Assembly (NCBI RefSeq): GCF_041154505.1
Contig: NZ_AP028672.1
Span: forward strand, 3,884,501-3,948,500
Reading direction: 5' to 3'
Length of the DNA stretch: 64,000 nt
DNA from: Acidovorax sp. A79
Lineage (GTDB): Bacteria > Pseudomonadota > Gammaproteobacteria > Burkholderiales > Burkholderiaceae_C
The notes below the pieces were generated by a model that did no database searches, was not told where the DNA came from, and saw only the letters and a list, made by a program, of their open reading frames with translations. Shown in pieces: positions 23,795 to 33,101 of the stretch. Both the position numbers and the translations under genes were made by a program. Within the stretch, counting starts at the first letter, position 1, and each line of letters begins with the position of its first letter.

Positions 23795-23811
23795 ATGAAG
23801 GAGATAGGCCC

Positions 23812-24699
23812 ATGCACAGCACCGACCACAGCAACAAAGCCATCATCACCTGCGCCATCACGGGCGTGCTGACGGACCCCGGCCAGCACCACGTGCCCGT
23901 CACGCCCGAGCAATTGGCAAAAGAAGCCCGCCGCGCCTACGACGCTGGCGCCGCCGTGGTCCACGTGCACTTTCGCAATCAGGAGCCTGGCAAGGGCCAC
24001 CTGCCCAGCTGGGACCCGCAGGTGGCACGCGACTGCGTGTTGGCCATGCGCGAGGCCTGCCCGGGTTTGATCATCAACCAGACCACCGGCGTGGTCGGCC
24101 CCCACTACCAGGGTCCGCTCGACTGCCTGCGCGCCACCCGCCCCGAGATGGCCGCTTGCAACGCGGGCTCGCTCAACTACCTGAAGGTGCGCAGCAACGG
24201 CACCTGGGCCTGGCCGCCCATGCTGTTCGACAACCAGCCCGCCAAGGTCAAGGACTTCATCGACGTGATGCTGGAGACCGGCACGCTGCCCGAGTTTGAA
24301 TGCTTTGACGTGGGCATCGTGCGCTGCGTGGAGATGTACGTGCAGACCGGCATGTACACCGAGCGCCTGCCCGAATACAACTTTGTGATGGGCGTCGAAT
24401 CCGGCATGCCTGCCGACCCGGACCTGCTGCCCATCCTGCTCAAGCTGAAAATCAAGGACGCCCCCTGGCAAGCCACCGTCATCGGCCGCAGCGAGATCTG
24501 GCCCGTGCACCAGCGCGTGGCCGAGCTGGGCGGGCATTTGCGTACAGGGCTGGAGGACACGTTCTATCTGCCGGACGGGACGAAGGCGGATTCGAACGGG
24601 CCGTTGATCGAGAAGCTGGCGGAATACGCGCGCAATGCGGGGCGGGAGGTGGCTTCGCCGCTGGAGGCGCGGGGGATGTTGGGGTTGAAGGCAGCGTAG
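23812..24699 (+). CDS. BKACE-family (DUF849) beta-keto acid cleavage enzyme
   Basis: A 295-aa TIM-barrel enzyme of the family typified by 3-keto-5-aminohexanoate cleavage enzyme, which converts a beta-keto acid plus acetyl-CoA into acetoacetate and a new acyl-CoA. Metal-binding histidines are visible in VVHVHFRNQ, and the family motifs NQTTGV, MAACNAGSLNY, FECFDVGI and DTFYLPDG are in place. AAGGAG lies upstream of the ATG. It ends the Atu/Liu-like operon, where a HMG-CoA-lyase-type gene would be expected, so it may supply the carbon-carbon cleavage step. The real substrate is unknown. Confidence 0.88.
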   Translation: MHSTDHSNKAIITCAITGVLTDPGQHHVPVTPEQLAKEARRAYDAGAAVVHVHFRNQEPGKGHLPSWDPQVARDCVLAMREACPGLIINQTTGVVGPHYQGPLDCLRATRPEMAACNAGSLNYLKVRSNGTWAWPPMLFDNQPAKVKDFIDVMLETGTLPEFECFDVGIVRCVEMYVQTGMYTERLPEYNFVMGVESGMPADPDLLPILLKLKIKDAPWQATVIGRSEIWPVHQRVAELGGHLRTGLEDTFYLPDGTKADSNGPLIEKLAEYARNAGREVASPLEARGMLGLKAA

Positions 24700-24804
24700 G
24701 CGGGTGAGCTGCCCAAATGCAGTCGATGCCGCAGGTTAGGCTGGCTCGAAGTGCTCGGTCTTACGACGCCCACAAGCTGTGCATGCTGAGCTTGGGTAGG
24801 CTAG

Positions 24805-26316
24805 TCAGGCTTTGCCGTGGCGAGGAAAGTCTTTTTCTATTCTCGCAAGTGAAGCTTCCGTTGCATCCCGCATTGCTGTTGTTGTGGGAAGTGTGTTTCC
24901 AACCGCTGAACGCAGATGCTGCTCTAGAAAGAGGGAGGCAGTAAACGGGTTTCGATTTTTTCCAGCTGCCTCACGGAGAAAGGAGGGGAGATCGAGTTTG
25001 CCCTGTGCCGCTGATGCCTGTAGCGACTCAAAATCATCAATGGAAACTATGAAGACATTCTCAAGCGGCATCCGCTCTTCAACCGCTGGATCACCGAAAT
25101 CCAAGTGGCCCGGAGGCAGTAAATCTTTTAGCCGAAGTCCCCCTCCAACATACAACTCCCGACTGGTTACGATAAGCAAGAACTCTTCAGTTGCGGCTGC
25201 TCGCTTTGGGTACTTGTAAGCCTCCGTCCTGAGCCTCTGGCTGACTTTCCTAGCTTGGTATAGGGCATCCGTAACCCTTTCCAACCGTGATGCGAGTCTT
25301 TGCGGGTCGTCGTCGAGTAGAACGGCATCATGGAAGAACGCCATTTTCGCTTCAACAAAGATAGTGGTATTTCCTGCCGGGATGATTGCTTCGACCGACG
25401 ACGCCTGATGCCCCATCTTTTTTTTCCAGACCGCTTCGTTGATGAGATCTGGCCAACTCTCTTTGGCCAATTCGACGACGTAGTCTTCAAATAGGCGGGT
25501 ATACGTTTCTAAGTATTCGTCTCCCTGAGGTGTCAACACGTGGTGTACTAACTCTTCAAGCCCTCTCTCAAGCATGGTTGGGTGCCACGCTACCCAGTTC
25601 CCGCTAGGTAGCTTGAGAAGCGGCTTTCGGAGAACAAATGGAAATTGAGTCAACTCCCAGATGGCGGGTGTGAATTCTGAACCGCCCCTTGCCAAAGCCC
25701 CCCGCAGTTCCAACAAGTCGCTGCTGATGAGGTCTAGTATTCGCAAAACTGCATTGCGGTAACTTCTTGGAAGACCATCTACCCAAAGTTTGGTAATCAT
25801 CGGCGTTCTATTCATGATGGGAATGTGGACAAGCCACAGAGCATCAAGGAGTTGGAGCGGAGGCAATCCAACTACTTTCTCGAATAGCTGGCGCCCCGGA
25901 TGACTTTCAGCAAGTCTCGCTACCAACATGGGCCATCTAAGGTGCGCAAAACGCCTAGTAACCTGAAACTCCAGTTGAACGGGTACGTACGACCGTAGAG
26001 ACGCAGCCAAGTTGGGCCCCTTGAGTCCCATGAGCCCTATTAAGTCCCAAAGTCGCTGTCGGAAATCATGAAATTGCTGTGGGGAAATGTCCCTGCCGCC
26101 GTAGAGGCGACAAGTGGGATTTCGCATAGCCAGCTGAACCAACAACAACGCAATCCATGGCATGGACTGCAAATTTTCGAAAGTTCTGGGTGCCCCTTCG
26201 TGGAGAGATCCAATGGCTGAATCGACGACAGAGGATACGTTGAACTGCTCCAACTGACGCATAAGAAACGTCAATCGGGTGCATATCTCAGACTCAGTAA
26301 TCTGTCGCTCGGTCAA
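24805..26316 (-). CDS. Unknown protein with possible PD-(D/E)XK nuclease core
   Basis: A 503-aa protein I do not recognise. The middle holds EAIIPAGNTTIFVEAKM with E309, E322 and K324, a spacing and context (acid at a strand start, then hydrophobic-E-x-K) typical of PD-(D/E)XK nucleases, followed by a helix-rich region (LASRLERVTDALYQARKVSQRLR). The first 260 residues are helical and rich in tryptophan and leucine, with no visible membrane segment. Base composition is clearly less G+C-rich than all neighbours, and codon use differs, which suggests horizontal transfer. The start is uncertain: 26316 is TTG with a poor Shine-Dalgarno, and the next in-frame ATG is at 26262. It stands alone between two catabolic operons on the minus strand; the facing BKACE gene is convergent. 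Confidence 0.7.
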   Translation of the reverse strand: MTERQITESEICTRLTFLMRQLEQFNVSSVVDSAIGSLHEGAPRTFENLQSMPWIALLLVQLAMRNPTCRLYGGRDISPQQFHDFRQRLWDLIGLMGLKGPNLAASLRSYVPVQLEFQVTRRFAHLRWPMLVARLAESHPGRQLFEKVVGLPPLQLLDALWLVHIPIMNRTPMITKLWVDGLPRSYRNAVLRILDLISSDLLELRGALARGGSEFTPAIWELTQFPFVLRKPLLKLPSGNWVAWHPTMLERGLEELVHHVLTPQGDEYLETYTRLFEDYVVELAKESWPDLINEAVWKKKMGHQASSVEAIIPAGNTTIFVEAKMAFFHDAVLLDDDPQRLASRLERVTDALYQARKVSQRLRTEAYKYPKRAAATEEFLLIVTSRELYVGGGLRLKDLLPPGHLDFGDPAVEERMPLENVFIVSIDDFESLQASAAQGKLDLPSFLREAAGKNRNPFTASLFLEQHLRSAVGNTLPTTTAMRDATEASLARIEKDFPRHGKA

Positions 26317-26449
26317 TTGCTGATTCCATGTCTTCGTTTGGGGAGGCTGCAGTTGGCGACGAGTTCACTAAGTTTGTAGGCTCGCCACAAGGCTTGCTAT
26401 GTTCCCATCCTTGCTAGTCGCAATTGTTCGGCTGGCTTGATCCGCCAAA

Positions 26450-28621
26450 TCAGTGTATCTGCTGATGCATTTTGATCGTGCTTTGCACTTTAGTAGCCAA
26501 CTCAAATCCCGTTCCATACTTCGCCGCCAGTTCATCCGCACGCTTCAAGAACGCCTCAACACCCGTTCCATAAATGAACTGCATCGCCCCCCCCGTCCAC
26601 GCCGGAAACCCAATCCCAAAAATCGACCCAATGTTCGCGTCATGCACGCTGGTCAGCACGCCTTCTGCCAGGCAGCGCGCGGTTTCGATGGCCTGTCGGT
26701 AGAGCAGACGGTCCTGGATCTCCTGCACGCTCCATGCCACGCCGGGCTTCTCGAACAGAGGTTTCAGCTCCGGCCACAGGTGCTTCTTGCCGCCTGCGGG
26801 GTAGTCGTAAAAGCCGCCGCCACCCGCACGGCCGGGGCGCTTCAACTCTTTGACCATGCGTTCCACCAGCAGCTCGCCGGGCGTGGCGGTGTAGGTCTTG
26901 CCTTCGGCCGCGTAGTCCGCCCGGGTCTGGTCCAGCACGTGCACGCTCAGGGTCAGCGCGGTTTCGTCCAGCACGGCCAGGGGCCCCACGGGCAGGCCGG
27001 CCTGCATGGCTGCGTTTTCAATCGCGGCTGCGGGGATGCCTTCGCCCAGCATGGCGGCGCCTTCCATCACAAAGGTGCCGAAGGTGCGGCTGGTGTAGAA
27101 GCCGCGTGAGTCGTTGACCACGATGGGCACCTTGCCCAGGGCCTGCACGTAGTCGAACGCGCGTGCCACGGTCTCGTCGTCCGTCTGTTTGCCGCGGATG
27201 ATCTCCACCAGCTTCATCTTGTCCACGGGGCTGAAGAAGTGGATGCCGACAAACTTCTCGGGCCGGCTGCTGGCCGTGGCCAGGCCGCTGATGGGCAGGG
27301 TGGAGGTGTTGCTGGCAAAGAAGCCGCCGGGCGCCAATTGCGGTTCGGCCTCTTGTGTGACCTTGGCCTTGAGGTCGCGGCTTTCGAACACGGCTTCGAT
27401 GATGAGGTCGCAGCCCGCCAGGTCGGCCGCGCTGGCGGTGGGCGTGATGCGCGAGAGCAGCGTTTGCTGCGCCTCGGCCGTCATGCGGCCTTTGTCCACG
27501 CGGGCTTGCGTGAGCTTGGCGCTGTAGGCCTTGCCGGCCTCGGCCTTCTCGGCGCTCACGTCCTTGAGCACGGTGGCGATCCCCCGGCTGGCCTGAGCCC
27601 AGGCGATGCCCGCGCCCATCATGCCGGCGCCCAGGATTCCGACCTTTTGGGGCTTGTAGCGTGGCGTGGTGCCGGGGCGCGACTTGCCGCTCTTGATCGC
27701 GTTCATGTCGAAGAAGAACGTGTTGATCATGTTGCGCGCCACGGGGCCGGTCATCAGGCGGGCGAGGTAGCGGCTTTCGATGCGCAGGGCGGTGTCGTAG
27801 TCCACCATGGCGCCTTCGACCATGGCGGCCAAGGCAGCCTCGGGCGCGGGGTAGCGGCCGCGTGTGGTTTTCTTGAGCATGGCGGGCGCGACGGTGAGGG
27901 CGCCTGCGATCTTGGGGTTGGCGGGCGTGCCGCCGGGCATTTTGTAGTTCTTGTCGTCCCACGGCTGCACGGCGTGCGGGTGGGTGGCAATGTGGGCCAG
28001 GGCGGCGGGCAGCAGCTGATCGCGGGTAGCCACCAGTTCATGTACCAGTTGCAGCTCCAGCGCCTCGGCGGGGTTGAAGAGCTTGCCTTCCAGGATGTAA
28101 GGCTGCGCGCCCATCAGGCCCAGCAGGCGCGTCATCTTGGTCACGCCGGTGGCGCCGGGCATCAGGCCCAGCGTGACCTCGGGCAGGCCGAACTGGATCT
28201 TGGGGTCGGCCACGGCGATGCGGTAGTGGGCCACCAGCGCTACTTCCCAGCCGCCACCCAGCGCCGCGCCGTTGAGGCAGGCCACCACGGGGATGCCCAG
28301 GGTTTCTAGCGTGCGAAAGTGCTTCTTCATGCGCTCGATCTCGCCAAACGCGCTGGGCGCATCGGCGGGCGTGAGGCGCATGGTGGCCTTGAGGTCGGCA
28401 CCGGCAAAGAAACTGGTCTTGGCGGATGCCAGCACGATGCCTTTGAGCGCAGCGCCCAGGCGTTCGCGGTCGCCCAGCACCTGGGCCGTGACCTCGCCCA
28501 GCTCTTGCTGCCACTGGCGGCACATGGTGTTGACGGGGGCATTGGTTTCGTCAAACGTGATGACGGCGACCTGGCCTTCGGTGCCCTGGGCGGGGATGAG
28601 TTCGTAGCGGATGGTTTGCAT
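26450..28621 (-). CDS. Bifunctional enoyl-CoA hydratase / 3-hydroxyacyl-CoA dehydrogenase, FadB/FadJ-like
   Basis: A 723-aa multifunctional beta-oxidation enzyme. The N-terminal crotonase domain keeps both glutamates (GAALGGGWEVALVAH and GLPEVTLGLMPGATG). The Rossmann domain (VGILGAGMMGAGIAWAQ) and dehydrogenase catalytic His (VGIHFFSPVDKMKLVE) follow, so the order is that of FadB and opposite to the FadN-type enzyme at 5672. The ATG at 28621 is preceded by GGAGA at a good distance; the in-frame ATG at 28651 has none. It ends the minus-strand catabolic block, behind a thiolase gene. Confidence 0.92.
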   Translation of the reverse strand: MQTIRYELIPAQGTEGQVAVITFDETNAPVNTMCRQWQQELGEVTAQVLGDRERLGAALKGIVLASAKTSFFAGADLKATMRLTPADAPSAFGEIERMKKHFRTLETLGIPVVACLNGAALGGGWEVALVAHYRIAVADPKIQFGLPEVTLGLMPGATGVTKMTRLLGLMGAQPYILEGKLFNPAEALELQLVHELVATRDQLLPAALAHIATHPHAVQPWDDKNYKMPGGTPANPKIAGALTVAPAMLKKTTRGRYPAPEAALAAMVEGAMVDYDTALRIESRYLARLMTGPVARNMINTFFFDMNAIKSGKSRPGTTPRYKPQKVGILGAGMMGAGIAWAQASRGIATVLKDVSAEKAEAGKAYSAKLTQARVDKGRMTAEAQQTLLSRITPTASAADLAGCDLIIEAVFESRDLKAKVTQEAEPQLAPGGFFASNTSTLPISGLATASSRPEKFVGIHFFSPVDKMKLVEIIRGKQTDDETVARAFDYVQALGKVPIVVNDSRGFYTSRTFGTFVMEGAAMLGEGIPAAAIENAAMQAGLPVGPLAVLDETALTLSVHVLDQTRADYAAEGKTYTATPGELLVERMVKELKRPGRAGGGGFYDYPAGGKKHLWPELKPLFEKPGVAWSVQEIQDRLLYRQAIETARCLAEGVLTSVHDANIGSIFGIGFPAWTGGAMQFIYGTGVEAFLKRADELAAKYGTGFELATKVQSTIKMHQQIH

Positions 28622-28671
28622 GCTGATGTCTCCGAATCGGTAATGCGCCATGGCGCAGCTATGGGGCGCGG

Positions 28672-28798
28672 CCTTGGATGAAGCGTGGCCGAGGCCAGCG
28701 GACGCCGTGGAACTGGCTTTGCCAGGCCAGTGGCGTCGTCCCCCTTCCCATCGCGCAGCGATGAGAGAAGGGGGAAGCGGCGCAGCCGCTCAGGGGGT
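28672..28798 (-). repeat. Repeat B, copy 2
   Basis: On the minus strand it begins ACCCCCTGAGCGGC six bases after the stop of the thiolase gene and runs to the GGCCTGGCAAAGCCAGTTCC module that is also present in the copies at 54308 and 55197. It fills the gap between the thiolase and FadB-like genes. Confidence 0.75.
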
Positions 28799-28804
28799 TG
28801 TTCC

Positions 28805-30010
<1,206 letters not shown>

Positions 30011-30196
30011 GAATGGTCTCCGGTGGTCTTTAAACTGGAAGCTCGCTGGGTGATTGGGCAGGCGCTTGGGAGGCGCGCCCCATGCGGGTCGGCAGCGAGC
30101 GGTGCCTCGGCGGCGCACACCACAACAGCGCGCTTTCTGACGCGCGTGCGGTGGTTTTTGCACTATCTTTCTGCGGTTGCTCTCTCATTTTTGGCT

Positions 30197-30499
30197 ATGA
30201 AACGAAATACATCCTCTGCATTGCAGCGCATGGTCCGTGGCGCTGTGGAATACGACGACACGCGCGATGGGTTTGCGCTGGAACACCATGTGGTACTGGC
30301 CGCATCCAGCGCGCTGGCGGTGGCGGCCTTCATGGCACCCAGCCGCAGCTCGGCGGCGATTCGGGGCATCGGCGCGGGTTTGCTGCTGATGCGTGCCCTG
30401 AGCGGCAGCCAGGGTGTCCGCTCCTGGTTGAATGTCACCGATCGCCGCCCCGGCGCGCCGCTCAGCCCCGAGGAAGCCCGCGCCGCCTGGTACCTGTGA
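30197..30499 (+). CDS. Small hypothetical membrane protein
   Basis: A 100-aa protein with two hydrophobic stretches (VVLAASSALAVAAFMA and GIGAGLLLMRALSG) and basic flanks, so probably an inner-membrane protein. I do not recognise a family; it is vaguely like small DUF2892-type proteins. It lies on the plus strand in the gap between two convergent-facing minus-strand genes. No strong Shine-Dalgarno is visible, and the assignment rests on the reading frame and the membrane-like composition. Confidence 0.5.
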   Translation: MKRNTSSALQRMVRGAVEYDDTRDGFALEHHVVLAASSALAVAAFMAPSRSSAAIRGIGAGLLLMRALSGSQGVRSWLNVTDRRPGAPLSPEEARAAWYL

Positions 30500-30547
30500 C
30501 GGTGTTGGGCGCCCGTCGCGGCGCAGTCCGTGGCGCTGGTCATGGTG

Positions 30548-31711
30548 CTATTTGCCCAGGCCCATGGCGCGTGCAATCACTTCTTTCATGATCTCGTTCG
30601 TGCCGCCGTAGATGCGCTGCACGCGCGCATCCGCGTAGGCGCGGGTGATGGGGTATTCCCACATGTAGCCGTAGCCGCCGAAGAGCTGCACGCATTCGTC
30701 CATCACCTTGCACTGCAGGTCGGTGGTCCAGTACTTGGCCATGCTGGCGGTATCGGTGTCGAGCTGGTCGCGCGTGATCAGCTCGCAGCACTTGTCCACG
30801 AACACGCGGGCCACCTGCACCTGGGTCTGCAGCTCGGCCAGGGTGTGGCGGGTGTTCTGGAACGAGGCCACGCTCTGGCCGAAGACCTTGCGCTGCTTGA
30901 CATAGTCCACCGTCCAGTCGATGGCGGCCTGCGCGGACGCCACGGCGGTGATGGCGATCTGCAGGCGCTCCCACGGCAGCTGCTCCATCAGGCAGATGAA
31001 GCCGCGCCCTTCCATGGCGGGGCCGCCCAGCAGGTTGGCGGCGGGCACCTTCACGTCGGTGAAGAACAGCTCGGAGGTGTCCTGCGCCTTCATGCCCATC
31101 TTCTTGAGGCGCTGGCCTTTTTCGAACCCAGGCATGCCGCGCTCCACCAGGAAGAGGCTGGTGCCCTTGGCCCCGGCCGCCGGGTCGGTCTTGGCGACCA
31201 CGATCACCAGATCGGCATGCCAGCCGTTGGTGATGAAGGTCTTGCTGCCGTTGAGCACATAGTGCGATCCATCGGCGCTTTTCATGGCGGTGGTCTTGAT
31301 GCCCTGCAGGTCGCTGCCCGCGGCGGGCTCGCTCATGGCGATGGCGCCTACCATGGCGCCGCTGGCCATCTGTGGCAGGTAGCGGCGCTTTTGCTCCTCG
31401 GTGCCGTAGTGCAGGATGTAGGGCGCCACGATCTCGCTGTGCAGCCCGAAGCCGATGCCCGTGGTGCCGGCGCGCGCCAGCTCTTCCATCTGCGCCACGG
31501 AGTAGAGCTTGTCGGCCCCGGCGCCGCCGTATTCCTCGGGCAGGCTCATGCACAGAAAGCCGTTGGCGCCCGCCTGGCTCCACACCTCGCGCGCCACGTA
31601 GCCCTGGTCTTCCCAGTCGGCGTGGTGGGGCATTACCTCCTTGTCGATGAAGCGGCGAAAGCTGTCGGCAAAGGCCTGGTGGTCGGGCTGGAAGAGGGTG
31701 CGTTCGATCAT
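30548..31711 (-). CDS. Acyl-CoA dehydrogenase, long-chain type
   Basis: A 387-aa acyl-CoA dehydrogenase (GFLCMSLPEEYGGAGADK, IAMSEPAAGSDLQG, KTFITNGWHAD, LFGGYGYMWEYPITRAYADARVQ). The C-terminal glutamate is replaced (YGGTNEIM), while PWERLQIAITAV carries a glutamate at the position used as catalytic base in long-chain and isovaleryl-CoA dehydrogenases. The gene lies between the binding-protein gene of an ABC importer and a thiolase gene, so it likely oxidises the CoA ester made from the imported acid. Confidence 0.92.
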   Translation of the reverse strand: MIERTLFQPDHQAFADSFRRFIDKEVMPHHADWEDQGYVAREVWSQAGANGFLCMSLPEEYGGAGADKLYSVAQMEELARAGTTGIGFGLHSEIVAPYILHYGTEEQKRRYLPQMASGAMVGAIAMSEPAAGSDLQGIKTTAMKSADGSHYVLNGSKTFITNGWHADLVIVVAKTDPAAGAKGTSLFLVERGMPGFEKGQRLKKMGMKAQDTSELFFTDVKVPAANLLGGPAMEGRGFICLMEQLPWERLQIAITAVASAQAAIDWTVDYVKQRKVFGQSVASFQNTRHTLAELQTQVQVARVFVDKCCELITRDQLDTDTASMAKYWTTDLQCKVMDECVQLFGGYGYMWEYPITRAYADARVQRIYGGTNEIMKEVIARAMGLGK

Positions 31712-31796
31712 GGCGGTGGATTCGGTCTATTTATGCAAAGTTACTGCTTGGTTAAATTCTGCCACCGACTGGGGCCGAGCGCACCCCCTGAAACGC

Positions 31797-31818
31797 AAAA
31801 GCCGCCCGAAGGCGGCTT
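31797..31818 (-). terminator. Rho-independent terminator after the ABC binding-protein gene
   Basis: On the minus strand AAGCCGCC-TTCG-GGCGGCTT is followed by TTGCGTTT. The tetraloop stem begins about 20 nt after the stop of the binding-protein gene and separates it from the acyl-CoA dehydrogenase gene. Confidence 0.75.
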
Positions 31819-31838
31819 GAAGGAGGCGGGTCAGGCGC

Positions 31839-33005
31839 TCATGGCTTGACGTAGTCGGAGACCACCTTCCACTTGCCATCGGTGATCTGCGACAGGCGAG
31901 AAAGATCGCTGCCCAGGCGCTTTTGCGGGCCGTAGGTGGCCTCGGCGCTGCCGAACATGTCGGGCGGGATCACCATGGTGTCCATGGCCTTGATGAAGCT
32001 GTCGGTGGTAAGGCTGGTGCCCGCCTTCTGGGCTGCCTTGATGAAGGCATCCACCGCCCCGTAGCCGTAGACCGAGAACACCGTGGGGTCTTCGTTGAAC
32101 TTGGTCTTGTACTTGTTGGCCCAGAAGCGGATGGGCTGGCTGGCCTCGTCCAGGTAGGGGTGCTGCACCGTCATGGTGGCGTACAGGCCGTCCATGGGCT
32201 TGCCGCCCAGCTTGTGGATGAGGTCGGTGTACGCGGCGCTGGAGCCCAGGAACGTGGGGTTGAAGCCCGTTTTGCGCGACTCGCCGATGGTGCCGATGGT
32301 CTCTCGGATGATGGTGCCCAGTATCACGAAGTCGCAGTCCGACGACTTCATCTTGGCGACCTGCGACGAGAAGTCGGTGGCGCCGCGTTTGTACGACGTC
32401 TTCTCGGTGAACTCCATGCCCAGGGACTTGAGCGCCGCCTCGCCGCCACGCATCACCTCCAGGCCGAATTCATCGTCCTGGTAGATGGTGCAGACCTTCT
32501 TGGCGCCTTTTTCCTTGATGAGCTTGGGCGCGGCCAGGCGGATCTGGTCGTAGTAGGTGGCGGCGAACGAATACTTGAGCTTGTGGAAGGGCTCGTACAT
32601 CTCGCGCGCGGCGGTGACCGGGAAGAAGTTGATCACGTTCTTGCTGAACTGCACCGGCATGGCGGCCAGGTTCTGTGCCGTGCCGATGTGCGCCACCATC
32701 ATGAAGATCTTGTCCTGGTTCACGAGCTTCTGCGCGGCCAGCACGGCTTTCTTGGGGTCGTAGCCCGAGTCTTCCACCTTCAGGTCGAGCTTGCGGCCGT
32801 TGACGCCGCCTTGCTCGTTGGCCTCGTCCACGCGCAGCATCATGCCCAGCCGCACCTGCTTGCCAAAGCCCGCCAGCGGGCCGGACAGGTCCTGGATGGA
32901 GCCCAGGGTGATGGTGTCCTTGCTCACGCCCTGGCTGGGCTGCGCCTGCGCAGCACCTGCGGCCATGGCCACGATGGCCAGCGCGGCAATGTGATGAAGT
33001 TTCAT
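31839..33005 (-). CDS. Branched-chain-type ABC transporter substrate-binding protein
   Basis: Periplasmic binding protein of 388 aa of the LivK/Peripla_BP_6 class. The signal peptide MKLHHIAALAIVAMAAGAAQA is followed by TITLGSIQDLSGPLAGFGKQ, DEANEQGGVNGRKL and PKKAVLAAQKLVNQDKIFMM, all standard for the family. AAGGAGA precedes the ATG on the minus strand. The importer genes lie upstream at 34966-38828, with an acyl-CoA synthetase gene between, so the ligand is more likely a fatty, dicarboxylic or aromatic acid than leucine. Confidence 0.9.
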   Translation of the reverse strand: MKLHHIAALAIVAMAAGAAQAQPSQGVSKDTITLGSIQDLSGPLAGFGKQVRLGMMLRVDEANEQGGVNGRKLDLKVEDSGYDPKKAVLAAQKLVNQDKIFMMVAHIGTAQNLAAMPVQFSKNVINFFPVTAAREMYEPFHKLKYSFAATYYDQIRLAAPKLIKEKGAKKVCTIYQDDEFGLEVMRGGEAALKSLGMEFTEKTSYKRGATDFSSQVAKMKSSDCDFVILGTIIRETIGTIGESRKTGFNPTFLGSSAAYTDLIHKLGGKPMDGLYATMTVQHPYLDEASQPIRFWANKYKTKFNEDPTVFSVYGYGAVDAFIKAAQKAGTSLTTDSFIKAMDTMVIPPDMFGSAEATYGPQKRLGSDLSRLSQITDGKWKVVSDYVKP

Positions 33006-33101
33006 GGCACGTCTCCTTGAATGGATCAGTCGTTATAGAACGATGCCCAGGGTGGGGCACCAGCACTTTCCCTATGCCGCGCGCCACCTGGCGCAGGCTG
33101 C

